Shown: one piece after another, positions 1 to 8,342 of the stretch
Position numbering within the stretch: position 1 is the stretch's first letter
Layout: every line of letters begins with the position of its first letter
Source: Sulfuricella sp.
GTDB taxonomy: Bacteria; Pseudomonadota; Gammaproteobacteria; Burkholderiales; Sulfuricellaceae
Assembly: GCA_028714315.1 (NCBI GenBank)
Contig: JAQTMN010000018.1
Coordinates: 1-46,029 of the forward strand
Length of the DNA stretch: 46,029 bases
Direction: 5' to 3'
The notes under the pieces: generated by a model
Told to the model about the DNA's origin: nothing
The model's input: only the letters and a program-made list of their open reading frames with translations
Database searches by the model: none
Translations under genes and position numbers: made by a program

Positions 1-57
1 ACCCGGTTCCGCATGACCACGCACCCGGTCGAATTCGCCATGTATTACAGCCTGTAA
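1..57 (+). CDS. glnA: Glutamine synthetase, C-terminal end (partial)
   Basis: The first 18 codons, read in frame 1 and ending in TAA, encode a tail (MTTHPVEFAMYYSL) that matches the conserved C-terminus of type I glutamine synthetase, which usually ends HPVEF..YYS. The enzyme makes glutamine from glutamate, ammonia and ATP in the cytoplasm. The identification rests on the tail alone, but the downstream ntrBC genes and the terminator directly after the stop support it. The rest of the gene lies outside the window. Confidence 0.85.
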   Translation, partial: TRFRMTTHPVEFAMYYSL

Positions 58-75
58 TATCCGGCGCGGCAGTGG

Positions 76-106
76 AAAAAAGGGCGGGGCAACCCGCCCT
101 TTTTTT
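76..106 (+). terminator. Rho-independent terminator after glnA
   Basis: A perfect 7-bp GC stem (GGGCGGG / CCCGCCC) with a GCAA loop is preceded by six A and followed by seven T. It lies 19 bases after the glnA stop, so it should end glnA transcription. The flanking A-run would also let it work from the opposite strand. Confidence 0.9.
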
Positions 107-193
107 ATTCCTGTCAACCGGTTACACACCGGCCCGTTGATAAAATTCCGCATATCCCGTAATCTGGGCAACCACCGTCTTCGAGTGAAATTC

Positions 194-646
194 ATGAGAA
201 CCGCGCTGCTGATCCTGTTATCCCTGTTCCTGTCGCAAGCCGCCCTGGCCGACATTTACAAGCTGGTCGATGAAAATGGCCGGGTGACTTATTCCAATGC
301 GCCACTCAAGGGCGCCAAGAAACTCAATCTCGAGCCGATTTCGACGGTCGCCATGCCCAAGCCGAAGCAGCCCGTCGCCTCGCCCGCGGGTTTTCCGCGC
401 GTGGACAGCGAAACCCAGAAAAAACGCGACGGCACGCGGCGCGAAATCCTCGAGCAGGAGCTGGGAGCCGAACAGAAGCTGCTGGAAGGGGCGAAAAAAG
501 CGCAGGCCGAGGGCGAAGCCACGCGCCAGGGCGACGAGCGCAACTACCAGAAATATCTGGATCGGGTACAGGCGCTTAAGGACAATGTCACGCTGCACGA
601 GAAAAACATCGAAGCCCTGAACAAGGAGCTGGCAGGGGTACGTTAA
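194..646 (+). CDS. Secreted DUF4124 domain protein
   Basis: This is a 150-residue protein of unknown function. Residues 1-20 (MRTALLILLSLFLSQAALAD) are a clear Sec signal peptide. Residues 21-55 form the DUF4124 motif (IYKLVDENGRVTYSNAP), a small beta fold common in proteobacterial periplasmic proteins. The rest, about 75-150, is charged and heptad-like and is probably a coiled coil. An in-frame start exists at 137, but it would put 19 polar residues before the signal peptide, so the ATG at 194 is preferred. The gene sits alone between the glnA terminator and the sigma-54 promoter of ntrBC. Its position between glnA and ntrB need not mean a role in nitrogen control. Confidence 0.8.
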   Translation: MRTALLILLSLFLSQAALADIYKLVDENGRVTYSNAPLKGAKKLNLEPISTVAMPKPKQPVASPAGFPRVDSETQKKRDGTRREILEQELGAEQKLLEGAKKAQAEGEATRQGDERNYQKYLDRVQALKDNVTLHEKNIEALNKELAGVR

Positions 647-663
647 ACCTCTTTCCCCAACCC

Positions 664-679
664 TGGCGCGACTCTTGCT
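664..679 (+). promoter_or_regulatory. Sigma-54 (-24/-12) promoter of ntrBC
   Basis: TGGCGCG, four bases, then TTGCT matches the RpoN consensus TGGCACG-N4-TTGCW at all but one core position, and the GG and GC dinucleotides are exactly 10 bases apart. It lies 37 bases before the ntrB GTG start, in the correct orientation. NtrC activates sigma-54 promoters, so ntrBC could be autoregulated. No NtrC dimer site was clearly seen upstream. Confidence 0.75.
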
Positions 680-715
680 ACAGTTGGTAGCTAAATACCC
701 AGGGATACACATCAC

Positions 716-1777
716 GTGACGCCGAACCCTTTTGCCGGACTGGAACACCTGACTACCGCCGCGATCCTGCTCGATCAGGATCTGCGCGTGGCCTATCTCA
801 ACCCTTCCGCGGAAAACCTGTTCAAGCTCAGCCGCAAGCACGTCATCGGCATGCCGCTGCAGCAGGTTTTCGGCGACAGCGGAGCACTCCCCAAAGCCGT
901 CGAATCGGCGCTGCTCACCCACGCCAGCTTCACCGAACATGAGATACTCTTGGCAGCATCCGGCGATCACCCACTCTCCGTCAGCTGCACCGTCACGCCG
1001 GTGGAAATAGACTCGATCAGCCTGATCCTGGAATTCCACCAGATCGACAAGCAGCTCAAAATCGCTCGCGAAGAACGCATGCTGGTGCAGCAGCAGGCCA
1101 ACCGCGAGCTGCTGCGCAATCTCGCCCACGAAATCAAGAATCCGCTGGGCGGACTGCGCGGCGCGGCGCAGCTGCTCGAACACGAGCTTCCCCGCACCGG
1201 CCTGCGCGAATACACCCAGGTGATCATCCAGGAAGCCGACCGCCTGCAGAAGCTGATGGACCGGCTGCTCACCCCCAGCCATCTGCCGCATTTGCGCGCC
1301 ACCAACATCCACGAGGTGCTGGAGCGGGTGCGCAGCCTCACCCTGGCGGAAACGCCGCAGGGCATCGCCATCCGGCGCGACTACGACACCAGCCTGCCGG
1401 ATCTGATCGCCGACCCGGAGCAACTGATCCAGGCAGTGCTCAACATCGTGCGCAACGCGGTGCAATCGATGCAGGGCAAGGGAGAAATCGTCCTGCGCAC
1501 CCGCATCGCGCGCCAGGTCACGCTGGCCAAAAAGCGCTATCGCCGGGCCATCATGGCGCAAATCATCGACAACGGCCCCGGCATTCCCGAGAGCATCCGC
1601 GAAAAAATCTTCTATCCGCTGGTTTCGGGGCGCGAAGGCGGCAGCGGCATGGGCCTGACCCTGGCGCAGACCCTGATCAACCAGCACCAGGGCATGATTG
1701 AATGCGACAGCAAACCCGGGCGTACCTGCTTTACGCTGCTGCTGCCGCTTACCGATATTGGAGGAACAAAAAAATGA
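716..1777 (+). CDS. ntrB: Nitrogen regulation sensor kinase NtrB
   Basis: The 353-residue cytoplasmic histidine kinase/phosphatase of the nitrogen two-component system phosphorylates NtrC when the PII protein reports nitrogen limitation. A PAS domain covers about residues 8-110. The dimerisation/phosphoacceptor helix contains H138 in NLAHEIKNPLGGLRGA. The ATPase part has the N box (NIVRNAVQSM), the G1 box (DNGPGIP) and the G2 box (GGSGMGLTLA). There is no membrane segment, as expected for NtrB. The start is GTG, with AGGGA about ten bases upstream. The stop overlaps the ntrC start (ATGA), which points to translational coupling. Confidence 0.95.
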   Translation: MTPNPFAGLEHLTTAAILLDQDLRVAYLNPSAENLFKLSRKHVIGMPLQQVFGDSGALPKAVESALLTHASFTEHEILLAASGDHPLSVSCTVTPVEIDSISLILEFHQIDKQLKIAREERMLVQQQANRELLRNLAHEIKNPLGGLRGAAQLLEHELPRTGLREYTQVIIQEADRLQKLMDRLLTPSHLPHLRATNIHEVLERVRSLTLAETPQGIAIRRDYDTSLPDLIADPEQLIQAVLNIVRNAVQSMQGKGEIVLRTRIARQVTLAKKRYRRAIMAQIIDNGPGIPESIREKIFYPLVSGREGGSGMGLTLAQTLINQHQGMIECDSKPGRTCFTLLLPLTDIGGTKK

Positions 1778-3180
1778 AAGCCGTCTGGATCATCGACGAC
1801 GACCACTCCATCCGCTGGGTGTTCGAAAAAGCCTTGCAGCGGGAGCAGATCGGGTTCAGATCCTTCTCCTCCGCCCAGGACGCCCTGGATGCGCTGGAAA
1901 CCGATACGCCGCAAGTGGTGGTGAGCGATATCCGCATGCCCGGCACCTCCGGCCTGGAACTCCTGCAGCAGCTGAAGGAGCGCCTGCCCGGCCTGCCGGT
2001 GATCATCATGACCGCCTATTCCGATCTCGACAGCGCCGTTTCCGCCTTCCAGGGCGGGGCGTTCGAGTATTTGCCCAAACCGTTCGACGTCGATCATGCC
2101 GTAACCCTGGTGCAGCGCGCACTGGAAGAAAGCATGCGGCAGACCGGCAAGCCGGAGACCGCCGAAGCGCTGCCCGAAATTCTCGGCCAGGCGCCTGCGA
2201 TGCAGGAAATTTTCCGCGCCATCGGGCGGCTGAGCCAATCCCACGTCACCGTGCTGATCAACGGCGAATCAGGCACCGGCAAGGAGCTGGTGGCGCGCGC
2301 CCTGCACCGCCATAGCCCGCGCGCGGACAAGCCGTTTATCGCGCTCAACACCGCGGCCATCCCGAAGGACTTGCTCGAATCGGAGCTGTTCGGCCACGAG
2401 CGCGGATCGTTCACCGGCGCGCAGGCCCAGCGCCACGGCCGTTTCGAGCAGGCCGACGGCGGCACGCTGTTCCTCGACGAAATCGGCGACATGCCGCCGG
2501 AATTGCAGACGCGGCTGCTGCGCGTGCTGTCGGACGGCCAGTTCTACCGCGTCGGCGGCCACCAGCCGATCAAGGTCAACGTGCGGGTCATCGCCGCCAC
2601 CCACCAGAACCTGGAGCAGCGCGTCAAACAGGGGTTGTTCCGCGAAGATTTGTTCCACCGCCTCAACGTCATCCGCCTGCGGCTGCCGCCGCTGCGCGAG
2701 CGCGGCGAAGACATCCCGCTGCTGGCCAAGTACTTCCTGCAGCGAAGCGCGCGGGAGCTGGGCGTGGAGGCCAAAAAATTGTCGCAGGGCGCGATGCGCT
2801 ATTTCACCACGCTGAGCTGGAGCGGCAACGTGCGCCAGCTGGAAAACGTCTGCCACTGGCTGACGGTGATGGCGCCGGGGCAGAATATCGAAGTTGCCGA
2901 CCTGCCGCCGGACCTGCGCGACGACCAGGCGGCCGCCTCCCCGGAAAGAAGCTGGCAGGAAGCGCTCGGGCGCGAGGCCGAAACCGCTTTCAACCGCGGC
3001 GAACAAGGCGTGATGGACGGGCTGACCAACGACTTCGAGAAAATCCTCATCACCTGCGCCCTGAAACACACTGGCGGACGGCGCATCGAGGCCGCCCACC
3101 TGCTCGGCCTGGGGCGCAACACGCTGACGCGCAAGATCCAGGAACTCGGGCTGGAGCCCGGCGCCGGCGCGGAGGCCTGA
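1774..3180 (+). CDS. ntrC: Nitrogen regulation response regulator NtrC
   Basis: This 468-residue sigma-54 activator is phosphorylated by NtrB. The receiver domain (1-120) has acidic D9/D10, phosphoacceptor D52 and K102. The AAA+ domain has Walker A GESGTGKE (164-171), Walker B LFLDEIGD (232-239) and the sigma-54 contact loop as GSFTGA (211-216), where most family members have GAFTGA. A Fis-type helix-turn-helix closes the protein ([20 protein letters not shown]). The ATG at 1774 follows GGAGG and overlaps the ntrB stop. An in-frame upstream start at 1702 lies inside ntrB and is not used. The Ala-to-Ser change in the loop is conservative, so activity is expected. Confidence 0.95.
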   Translation: MKAVWIIDDDHSIRWVFEKALQREQIGFRSFSSAQDALDALETDTPQVVVSDIRMPGTSGLELLQQLKERLPGLPVIIMTAYSDLDSAVSAFQGGAFEYLPKPFDVDHAVTLVQRALEESMRQTGKPETAEALPEILGQAPAMQEIFRAIGRLSQSHVTVLINGESGTGKELVARALHRHSPRADKPFIALNTAAIPKDLLESELFGHERGSFTGAQAQRHGRFEQADGGTLFLDEIGDMPPELQTRLLRVLSDGQFYRVGGHQPIKVNVRVIAATHQNLEQRVKQGLFREDLFHRLNVIRLRLPPLRERGEDIPLLAKYFLQRSARELGVEAKKLSQGAMRYFTTLSWSGNVRQLENVCHWLTVMAPGQNIEVADLPPDLRDDQAAASPERSWQEALGREAETAFNRGEQGVMDGLTNDFEKILITCALKHTGGRRIEAAHLLGLGRNTLTRKIQELGLEPGAGAEA

Positions 3181-3268
3181 TCGCGGGCATCTCGTCCTTC
3201 CCGGCCGCGCCACGGCTGGGCGTTTGCCGGGTATAATTTACTGCTCGGCATTCAAGACCCGTTCACTC

Positions 3269-3658
3269 ATGCACAAGCGCAACCGCCTGTTCGTTTCCAT
3301 CGCCCTGGTCTACGGCCTGCTCGGCGGGCTGATCGCGATCAGCCGGCTGATCGACCCCGGCCTGATTCCCGGCAACGTGCCGCGCGCCCACGGCCACATC
3401 ATGCTGCTCGGCTTCATCCTGATGATGGTCTACGGCATCGCCTTGCACGTGCTGCCGCGTTTCGGCGGCTTTCCCCTTTATTCCGAGCGCATGGCCGACT
3501 GGCAGCTCTACCTCGCCAACGCCGGCCTGCCGGTGATGGTCGCCGGCTGGCTCGCCTGGCGCGACCCGCTGGTAATTGTCGGCGGGGTGCTCAGCTACGG
3601 CGCGATCGTCCTGTTCGGCCTCAACATGATCCTCACCGTCGTCGGCAGGAAAAAATGA
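3269..3658 (+). CDS. Small membrane protein with HGH...HVLPRF motif
   Basis: This 129-residue protein has four predicted membrane helices (about 6-25, 40-64, 78-98, 102-124). The second carries histidines in RAHGHIMLLGF and ends IALHVLPRF, which resembles helices of NnrS and of subunit I of haem-copper oxidases. Those families bind haem or copper through such residues, but the protein is far too short to be an oxidase. An in-frame start at 3224 adds 15 unlikely residues. A TATAAT at 3232-3237 could be a -10 box, though no good -35 is visible. It overlaps the next gene (ATGA) and the two probably form one complex. The function is not known to me. Confidence 0.65.
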   Translation: MHKRNRLFVSIALVYGLLGGLIAISRLIDPGLIPGNVPRAHGHIMLLGFILMMVYGIALHVLPRFGGFPLYSERMADWQLYLANAGLPVMVAGWLAWRDPLVIVGGVLSYGAIVLFGLNMILTVVGRKK

Positions 3659-4125
3659 TGGCGGCGCCGCAGCCCACCGCCGCCGAAGAGCGGCTCGGCG
3701 CGGAAGCCGCGATGGCGCGGATGGGCATGACGTTCTCGCGCGACAACCGCTGGTTCATCGTCGCCGCGCAGGTTTACCTGATGCTCGCCGGCCTGGGACT
3801 GCCGATCAACGGCAGCCTGCTCAGCGATTCGGCTTCCCGCCCCGCCTTCCTCCATCTGTTCACGCTCGGCTTCCTGCTGATGATGATCTACGGCCTGGGC
3901 GGCCACATGCTGCCGCGCTTCACCGGCAACCCCATACGCGAAGGTGCTTGGCCGTGGCTTCAAATGGGGCTAGTTCATGCCGGAGCGGCGAGTTTCGTCG
4001 CCGGCTATTTCGCCGGCTGGCATGGCCTGACGGTGATGGGGGCGATCCTGGCATGGCTGTCCCTGGCCACCTTCGCCGCCAGGGTCTGGCCGGTGCTGTG
4101 GGGTACCCCCGCCGACGCCGGATAA
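3655..4125 (+). CDS. Small membrane protein, paralogue of the preceding gene
   Basis: This 156-residue protein has a 35-residue soluble N-terminus and then four predicted membrane helices. Its second helix region (LHLFTLGFLLMMIYGLGGH, then MLPRF) matches the HGHIMLLGF...LHVLPRF pattern of the gene before it, so the two look like diverged copies of one four-helix unit. The conserved histidines suggest metal or haem binding, by resemblance to NnrS and haem-copper oxidase helices; this is inference. The start overlaps the upstream stop. The second codon is also ATG, so either may be used. Confidence 0.65.
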   Translation: MMAAPQPTAAEERLGAEAAMARMGMTFSRDNRWFIVAAQVYLMLAGLGLPINGSLLSDSASRPAFLHLFTLGFLLMMIYGLGGHMLPRFTGNPIREGAWPWLQMGLVHAGAASFVAGYFAGWHGLTVMGAILAWLSLATFAARVWPVLWGTPADAG

Positions 4126-4147
4126 TCGCCTTATCCTAAAAAAGCGT

Positions 4148-4265
4148 TTAGCCACAGAGTTCACAGAGAAAAGACAATCGGTTGCCGGAATTTTCCCTCC
4201 CCCGTCAGGTGAGTGGGAGTTTCGACAAGAACCTGCGTCGTCTTGTGTTCTCCGTGACTTGAACT
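4148..4265. repeat. Degenerate intergenic inverted repeat
   Basis: The gap between two convergent genes (4126-4278) holds a left arm built on CACAGAGTTCACAGAGA and a right arm built on TCTTGTGTTCTCCGTGA. They are imperfect reverse complements separated by about 70 bases. The arms use short repeated words, as in the elements near 25.7, 28.9, 30.6, 32.5 and 40.3 kb. No terminator with a T-run was seen in the gap. Confidence 0.5.
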
Positions 4266-4278
4266 GAGGTTTTAAGGC

Positions 4279-5643
4279 TTACTGGTTGAGCCCGTAATGG
4301 TTGTTGAAATATCGGGCCAGGATTTGTTGTTCCTGATCGGTCAGCCGCGCCACATTGCGCACCCGCATATACTCCTGCATGCGCGCGATGCTCGGCGACC
4401 AGTCGCTGCGCCGCGACAACAGGAGGCGCCGCGCGTCATGGCAGCTCAGGCACTTCTGCTCCGCAAGCTTTTCCGCGCCATTCGCCGCCGGCTTGAGTCG
4501 GCCAAGACGCACTTCTTCGGCGCGCCGGCGATCCATCTCCTGTTTGCCGACGATTTGGGCCGCAAACTTGACCAGGCACACCTCGCCCTCGCGCGCCTCC
4601 CTGCCGCCGTGGCGCTCGTCCAGGTTGACCAGATGCTCGACGAACTCGCCGCTCTTCGTCAGCCGGTTGACGTTGTAGTTGTAAAACTCGGAAAAAATCA
4701 CGTCGCCGCTGCGCGTCGCCAGGATGGCAAAAGCCTCGTCGCCGTTATTCGGCCGGTCGGCGTAGACCATTTTGCCCTGGCGCGTGAAGCGGCCGATCTT
4801 GCCGCCCTCCGCGGTAGTGAACCACAGGGTGCCGTCGCGGGCCAGGGACATTTGCTGGATCGTAGTCTTGGGCGGCAACGCCGTTTCCGTCAGCTTCCCG
4901 TCTCGGTCCACCCGCCCAAGGACGCCGCGGCAATGGTCGGAGACGATCAGCCCCCCTCCCGGTAACGCCAGCAGATTGCTCGGACAGCTGTTCTCCCAGC
5001 GGAAAACCGGGGTCCAACGGCCGTCCCGCTCAATCCGCACCAGCTTGCCCACCGGGGGATCGTTCCGGCCATCGGTGTCGCCGCGCACCAGCACCGTCAC
5101 CCACACCCGGTCGCTACGGTCGATGGCGATGGAGGTCGGCCAGCCCTCGTCCAGAGGATAGCCGGTCACCCGTCCCGCCGAAATCCGGCCCACCTTCGAT
5201 ACCCACATCCGGCCGTGGCCCGCATGCTCCCCTCCCTGATCGGCCGCGTGATCCCCGGCCATCTGTGTGAACCAGCCCTCGCCTTTGGAATCCACCGCCA
5301 CCAGCACCGGGTGGCCATCTGTCGTGGCATATTCGACGATCTTGCCGTCCCTCCCCAGCCGCCCGATCTTGGCGGCATCGCTCTCCACAAACCAGACGTT
5401 GCCGCGCCTGTCGAGCGCCAGGGAAGACGGCTCGGCATTGGGGGTCGGCAGCCGGAATGCCTTGACCGTGCCGTCCGGTGCCAAGCGTGAAATGGCGTTG
5501 TTGTCGCCCTCGGTGAACCAGATACCCCCAGCCTTATCCTCGACGAAGGTATAGGAACCGAATGGGCGGCAGGCTTCCGCCTCCACCGGTACAAATCCCA
5601 CCAAGCCCGCCAGCAGCAACAAGGTCAATCCGTGCAATTTCAT
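4279..5643 (-). CDS. Periplasmic Vgb-like beta-propeller with C-terminal haem c site
   Basis: This 454-residue protein has a Sec signal peptide (about 1-24, ending VEAEA). Residues 30-360 hold about seven repeats of the type G-x-[IVL]-W-F-[TV]-x..I-x-R-[LI]-x-x-[DQ]-G, the signature of virginiamycin B lyase-like seven-bladed propellers. A haem-binding CLSCH lies at 398-402, in a short C-terminal domain reminiscent of the cytochrome part of quinohemoprotein amine dehydrogenases. Blade 3 carries a loop with H132, H140, H143, M128 and M146, a possible metal site. The gene follows the TonB receptor by 24 bases with a strong GGAGG site and is the last of the block. It is probably a periplasmic redox or binding protein. 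The Vgb lyase reaction is unlikely to apply. Confidence 0.75.
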   Translation of the reverse strand: MKLHGLTLLLLAGLVGFVPVEAEACRPFGSYTFVEDKAGGIWFTEGDNNAISRLAPDGTVKAFRLPTPNAEPSSLALDRRGNVWFVESDAAKIGRLGRDGKIVEYATTDGHPVLVAVDSKGEGWFTQMAGDHAADQGGEHAGHGRMWVSKVGRISAGRVTGYPLDEGWPTSIAIDRSDRVWVTVLVRGDTDGRNDPPVGKLVRIERDGRWTPVFRWENSCPSNLLALPGGGLIVSDHCRGVLGRVDRDGKLTETALPPKTTIQQMSLARDGTLWFTTAEGGKIGRFTRQGKMVYADRPNNGDEAFAILATRSGDVIFSEFYNYNVNRLTKSGEFVEHLVNLDERHGGREAREGEVCLVKFAAQIVGKQEMDRRRAEEVRLGRLKPAANGAEKLAEQKCLSCHDARRLLLSRRSDWSPSIARMQEYMRVRNVARLTDQEQQILARYFNNHYGLNQ

Positions 5644-5667
5644 TTTTTACCTCCCCTCCAATGCGTT

Positions 5668-7581
5668 TCAGAATTTGAATACCATTTCGACCCGGGAGAG
5701 TCTTCCCTCGGCCCGCCAGAAAAAGCCCGACATGTATTTCTTGTCGAACAGGTTGTCCACGGCAACGGTAAGATCGGCACCCCTGAAGCGTTTGGTGAGG
5801 GAAACATCGGCCACGTGATAGGGCTCCCTTTCCCAGCGATAACCTTTGCCGTCCGTTACGGTATTGTTCTCGTCCGCAAACGAAGACCCGACATACCGCA
5901 GCAGCGCCTTGGCGGTGACCCCTTCCGGCCCCCCGTAACCCAGGCCGAGGTTGAACTTGTGCCGCGGCATGTCCGGCAGCTCCTTGCCGACCAGGGCGGG
6001 ATTAGCCAGGTTTTCCGTGACTTGCGTCCGCGTGTAGGTGTAGTTGAAGAATGCCGACCAGCCGGACTCGCTCTTCCGGCCAAGCTCCAATTCCAATCCC
6101 TTGGACTCGGCCTGGCCGATGTTCTGGAACTGCTGTTTTAGAGGGATACCGTAATCGGTGATCATCACCCCGATCTTGTCTCGCCATAGCGTGCGAAAGA
6201 GTGTGATGCCCGCCTCGGCGCCCCCTCCGAGCTTCCTCTTGACACCCAGATCCCAAGTCAGGGAGCGCTGGGGTTTCAGAACCGGATTCGCCAGGAATTG
6301 GGAAGCAGGCCCGGCGTCGGAGTAATAGAGCTGGTCCGGAGTGGGGGGGACAAAACCGGTACCCACCGAACCGTTGAGCATGGTGTTTCCCGCCGCCCAG
6401 CGCAAACTCGCCTTCGGATTGAAGGCGCGCTTGGCGGTCTCCTCGCCGGTGGTGTTTTTCACTAGGGAGTCGCTGTTGAAGATGGTGGTGTCGAAGTAGC
6501 GATAGTGGTCGTACCGACCGCTCAGCTCAGCCTCCAGGCCGTTCCACGGAGCAGCCTCATAAAGCAGGTAGGCCGCCGTATTCGCCATCTTGGCGCGCAG
6601 CTGGAAATCCGTCGCGCCGCTCTGATAATCGCGGGTTTCGTAGGCGTCGGCGCTACGGCTGCCGCGCAGGCCGAGGTGCAACGCGCCGGCGTCCCCTTTT
6701 ACCACCGCCGCCACTTCCGTCTCCAGCTTGTCACCGTCGCTCGACAGGGTGCGGTTCGGCGCGAGCCCAGCCGCATCCGTCCCCGTCCCTCGATCCTTCA
6801 GCCCCTTGTCTCGGTAAGCTTCATAGCCAAGCGAGAGTTTCAATTCGGCGGTCGGCGTGGCCTTGAACGCAGACGTGAAACGCAGCGTGTCCGCGCCGTA
6901 ATCCTCCCACCAGTTCGGCCGGCCATAGAAGGATATCGACTCGAAACGCTTGAGCTGGAGCTGCGCTTCCCCCGCCTCGTTCCTGACGCCGATTTTGGCT
7001 TCCCGCGTGGTCTTCTCCGTTCGCTCGTTCTCGACCGAGACCTGGGAGGGGTAGGGTGCGAACGGCACGCGCTTGTGGCCGTGGACAACTTGGCGCTCCC
7101 CCGCCATGCCGATGCTCGCCGGCGCCGCAAGGCCCTCTGCGTTCAGCCGGGCATACCAGCTGCCGGCCGAATTGAGGCCCTGCACCCACTCGAACCGTGG
7201 CTTGTCGCCGGTCTTGCGCGTGGAGACAGCGATGGCCCCGCCCATGGCATCGGCACCGAAGCGCGCCGATGCGGCTCCGCGCAGAATATCGATGCGCTCC
7301 ACCTGGTCCGGCTTGATCTGGTTCAAATCCGTCAGGGACGACGCGAAGCCATCGACGTAAATGGCCACCCCACGAACGCCGCGCATCGTGATCGTGCCGC
7401 CGCTGTCGTCCAGGCCCACCTTCGAGCGCAGCAGCTCGATCAGATCGGCGGGCTTTTCCCTTTCCATGTCCTGGGCCGTGATGACCGTGACATTGGTGTC
7501 TTCCTTTCCCGCCGCCTCCGCCATCGCGGCGAGGGGCAGCATCAGCGCCCAGGCGCACAGCCATGCCGCGGTCGCTTTCAC
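5668..7581 (-). CDS. TonB-dependent outer-membrane receptor (no STN domain)
   Basis: This is a 637-residue receptor of the siderophore/vitamin class. Residues 1-24 form a signal peptide (WLCAWALMLPLAAMAEA). A plug domain follows (about 28-130, including ITMRGVRGVAIYVDG and ILRGAASARFGADAMGGAI), then a beta-barrel ending in ...VEMVFKF with the usual terminal Phe. It lacks the N-terminal STN domain, so it should transport without signalling through FecR. The GTG start at 7581 overlaps the TGA of the permease gene. An in-frame extension to 8073 runs through that permease in another frame and is rejected. Its place after an exporter suggests that it takes back the exported product or a metal complex of it. 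Confidence 0.85.
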   Translation of the reverse strand: MKATAAWLCAWALMLPLAAMAEAAGKEDTNVTVITAQDMEREKPADLIELLRSKVGLDDSGGTITMRGVRGVAIYVDGFASSLTDLNQIKPDQVERIDILRGAASARFGADAMGGAIAVSTRKTGDKPRFEWVQGLNSAGSWYARLNAEGLAAPASIGMAGERQVVHGHKRVPFAPYPSQVSVENERTEKTTREAKIGVRNEAGEAQLQLKRFESISFYGRPNWWEDYGADTLRFTSAFKATPTAELKLSLGYEAYRDKGLKDRGTGTDAAGLAPNRTLSSDGDKLETEVAAVVKGDAGALHLGLRGSRSADAYETRDYQSGATDFQLRAKMANTAAYLLYEAAPWNGLEAELSGRYDHYRYFDTTIFNSDSLVKNTTGEETAKRAFNPKASLRWAAGNTMLNGSVGTGFVPPTPDQLYYSDAGPASQFLANPVLKPQRSLTWDLGVKRKLGGGAEAGITLFRTLWRDKIGVMITDYGIPLKQQFQNIGQAESKGLELELGRKSESGWSAFFNYTYTRTQVTENLANPALVGKELPDMPRHKFNLGLGYGGPEGVTAKALLRYVGSSFADENNTVTDGKGYRWEREPYHVADVSLTKRFRGADLTVAVDNLFDKKYMSGFFWRAEGRLSRVEMVFKF

Positions 7582-8342
7582 CAGGTGAAATCCCTGAACC
7601 GTCTCCTGAATGCCCAGTCGGCCAGGGGGACCAATACCGCCGCCGCCAGCGAGAGCCCGGCCAGCACCATCCCGGCTTCCATGTGTGGGGAATCCGGGCG
7701 GTAGGCCGCCCGCAGCCCTTCGGCGATGTAAGTGGTGGGCAACATCAGGGCGAGGTAGCTGAAGGGCGCGCCCAACATGTCGTAGGAGTAAAAGGTGCAG
7801 CCGAAAAAGGTCATGGGCATCATCAGGAAGGAAAATACTTCCTGTCCCTTGTCGGGCGTTTCCGGAACCAGCAGCACCACCAGGGTAAAGAGGGAGAACA
7901 GCAGCGCGCCGACCGTGGCCGTCAACGCCATGTAGCCGGCATTCTGCGGCGCGAGGCCCAATATCGCCCACACCAGCGCCGCCACCACGGCGCCGCCGAT
8001 GAGACCATAGCAAAGGCCGCCGAACACCAGCGCAGCCAGAATGGCGCGCAGCGAAACCGGCGCGAGCAGCCACTCCTCCATGGTGCGGAAGTAGTAGCCG
8101 GAGATCACGCCGCCGCCAACGGTGACGAAGGGGCCGGTAATCAGGGAGATGGCGACGATGCCCGGCGCCATGATCCCGGCATAGCCGCCGTTCTGGGCGG
8201 GCAGCATCCCGCCCACCACGTGGCCGAACACGAAGAGGTAGACCGCCGGCTGAACCAGCATCCTCACGGCGGTAAGCCTGGCGGCGGCAATGTCCGCGGT
8301 CGCGGCCCGCCGCAACAGCGCCAGCATGAATTTCACAGGCAT
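7578..8342 (-). CDS. ABC-2 type transporter permease
   Basis: This 254-residue inner-membrane permease of the ABC-2 (DrrB/NodJ-like) export family has about six hydrophobic segments (25-45, 58-82, 98-128, 136-160, 170-188, 222-243). The family-typical LPTTYIAEGLRAA near 201-213 precedes the last helix. It pairs with the ATPase immediately upstream, with which it overlaps by 10 bases, and its stop overlaps the GTG of the receptor downstream. ABC-2 exporters move drugs, polysaccharides and some peptides. Given the neighbours, the modified Cys-rich peptide is the likely substrate; this is inference. Confidence 0.85.
   Translation of the reverse strand: MPVKFMLALLRRAATADIAAARLTAVRMLVQPAVYLFVFGHVVGGMLPAQNGGYAGIMAPGIVAISLITGPFVTVGGGVISGYYFRTMEEWLLAPVSLRAILAALVFGGLCYGLIGGAVVAALVWAILGLAPQNAGYMALTATVGALLFSLFTLVVLLVPETPDKGQEVFSFLMMPMTFFGCTFYSYDMLGAPFSYLALMLPTTYIAEGLRAAYRPDSPHMEAGMVLAGLSLAAAVLVPLADWAFRRRFRDFTW

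Noticed and set aside
7582-8073. N-terminal extension of the second TonB receptor
   Set aside because: The frame stays open through the permease gene in another phase. The signal peptide begins at the GTG at 7581, and the extension has no receptor features.
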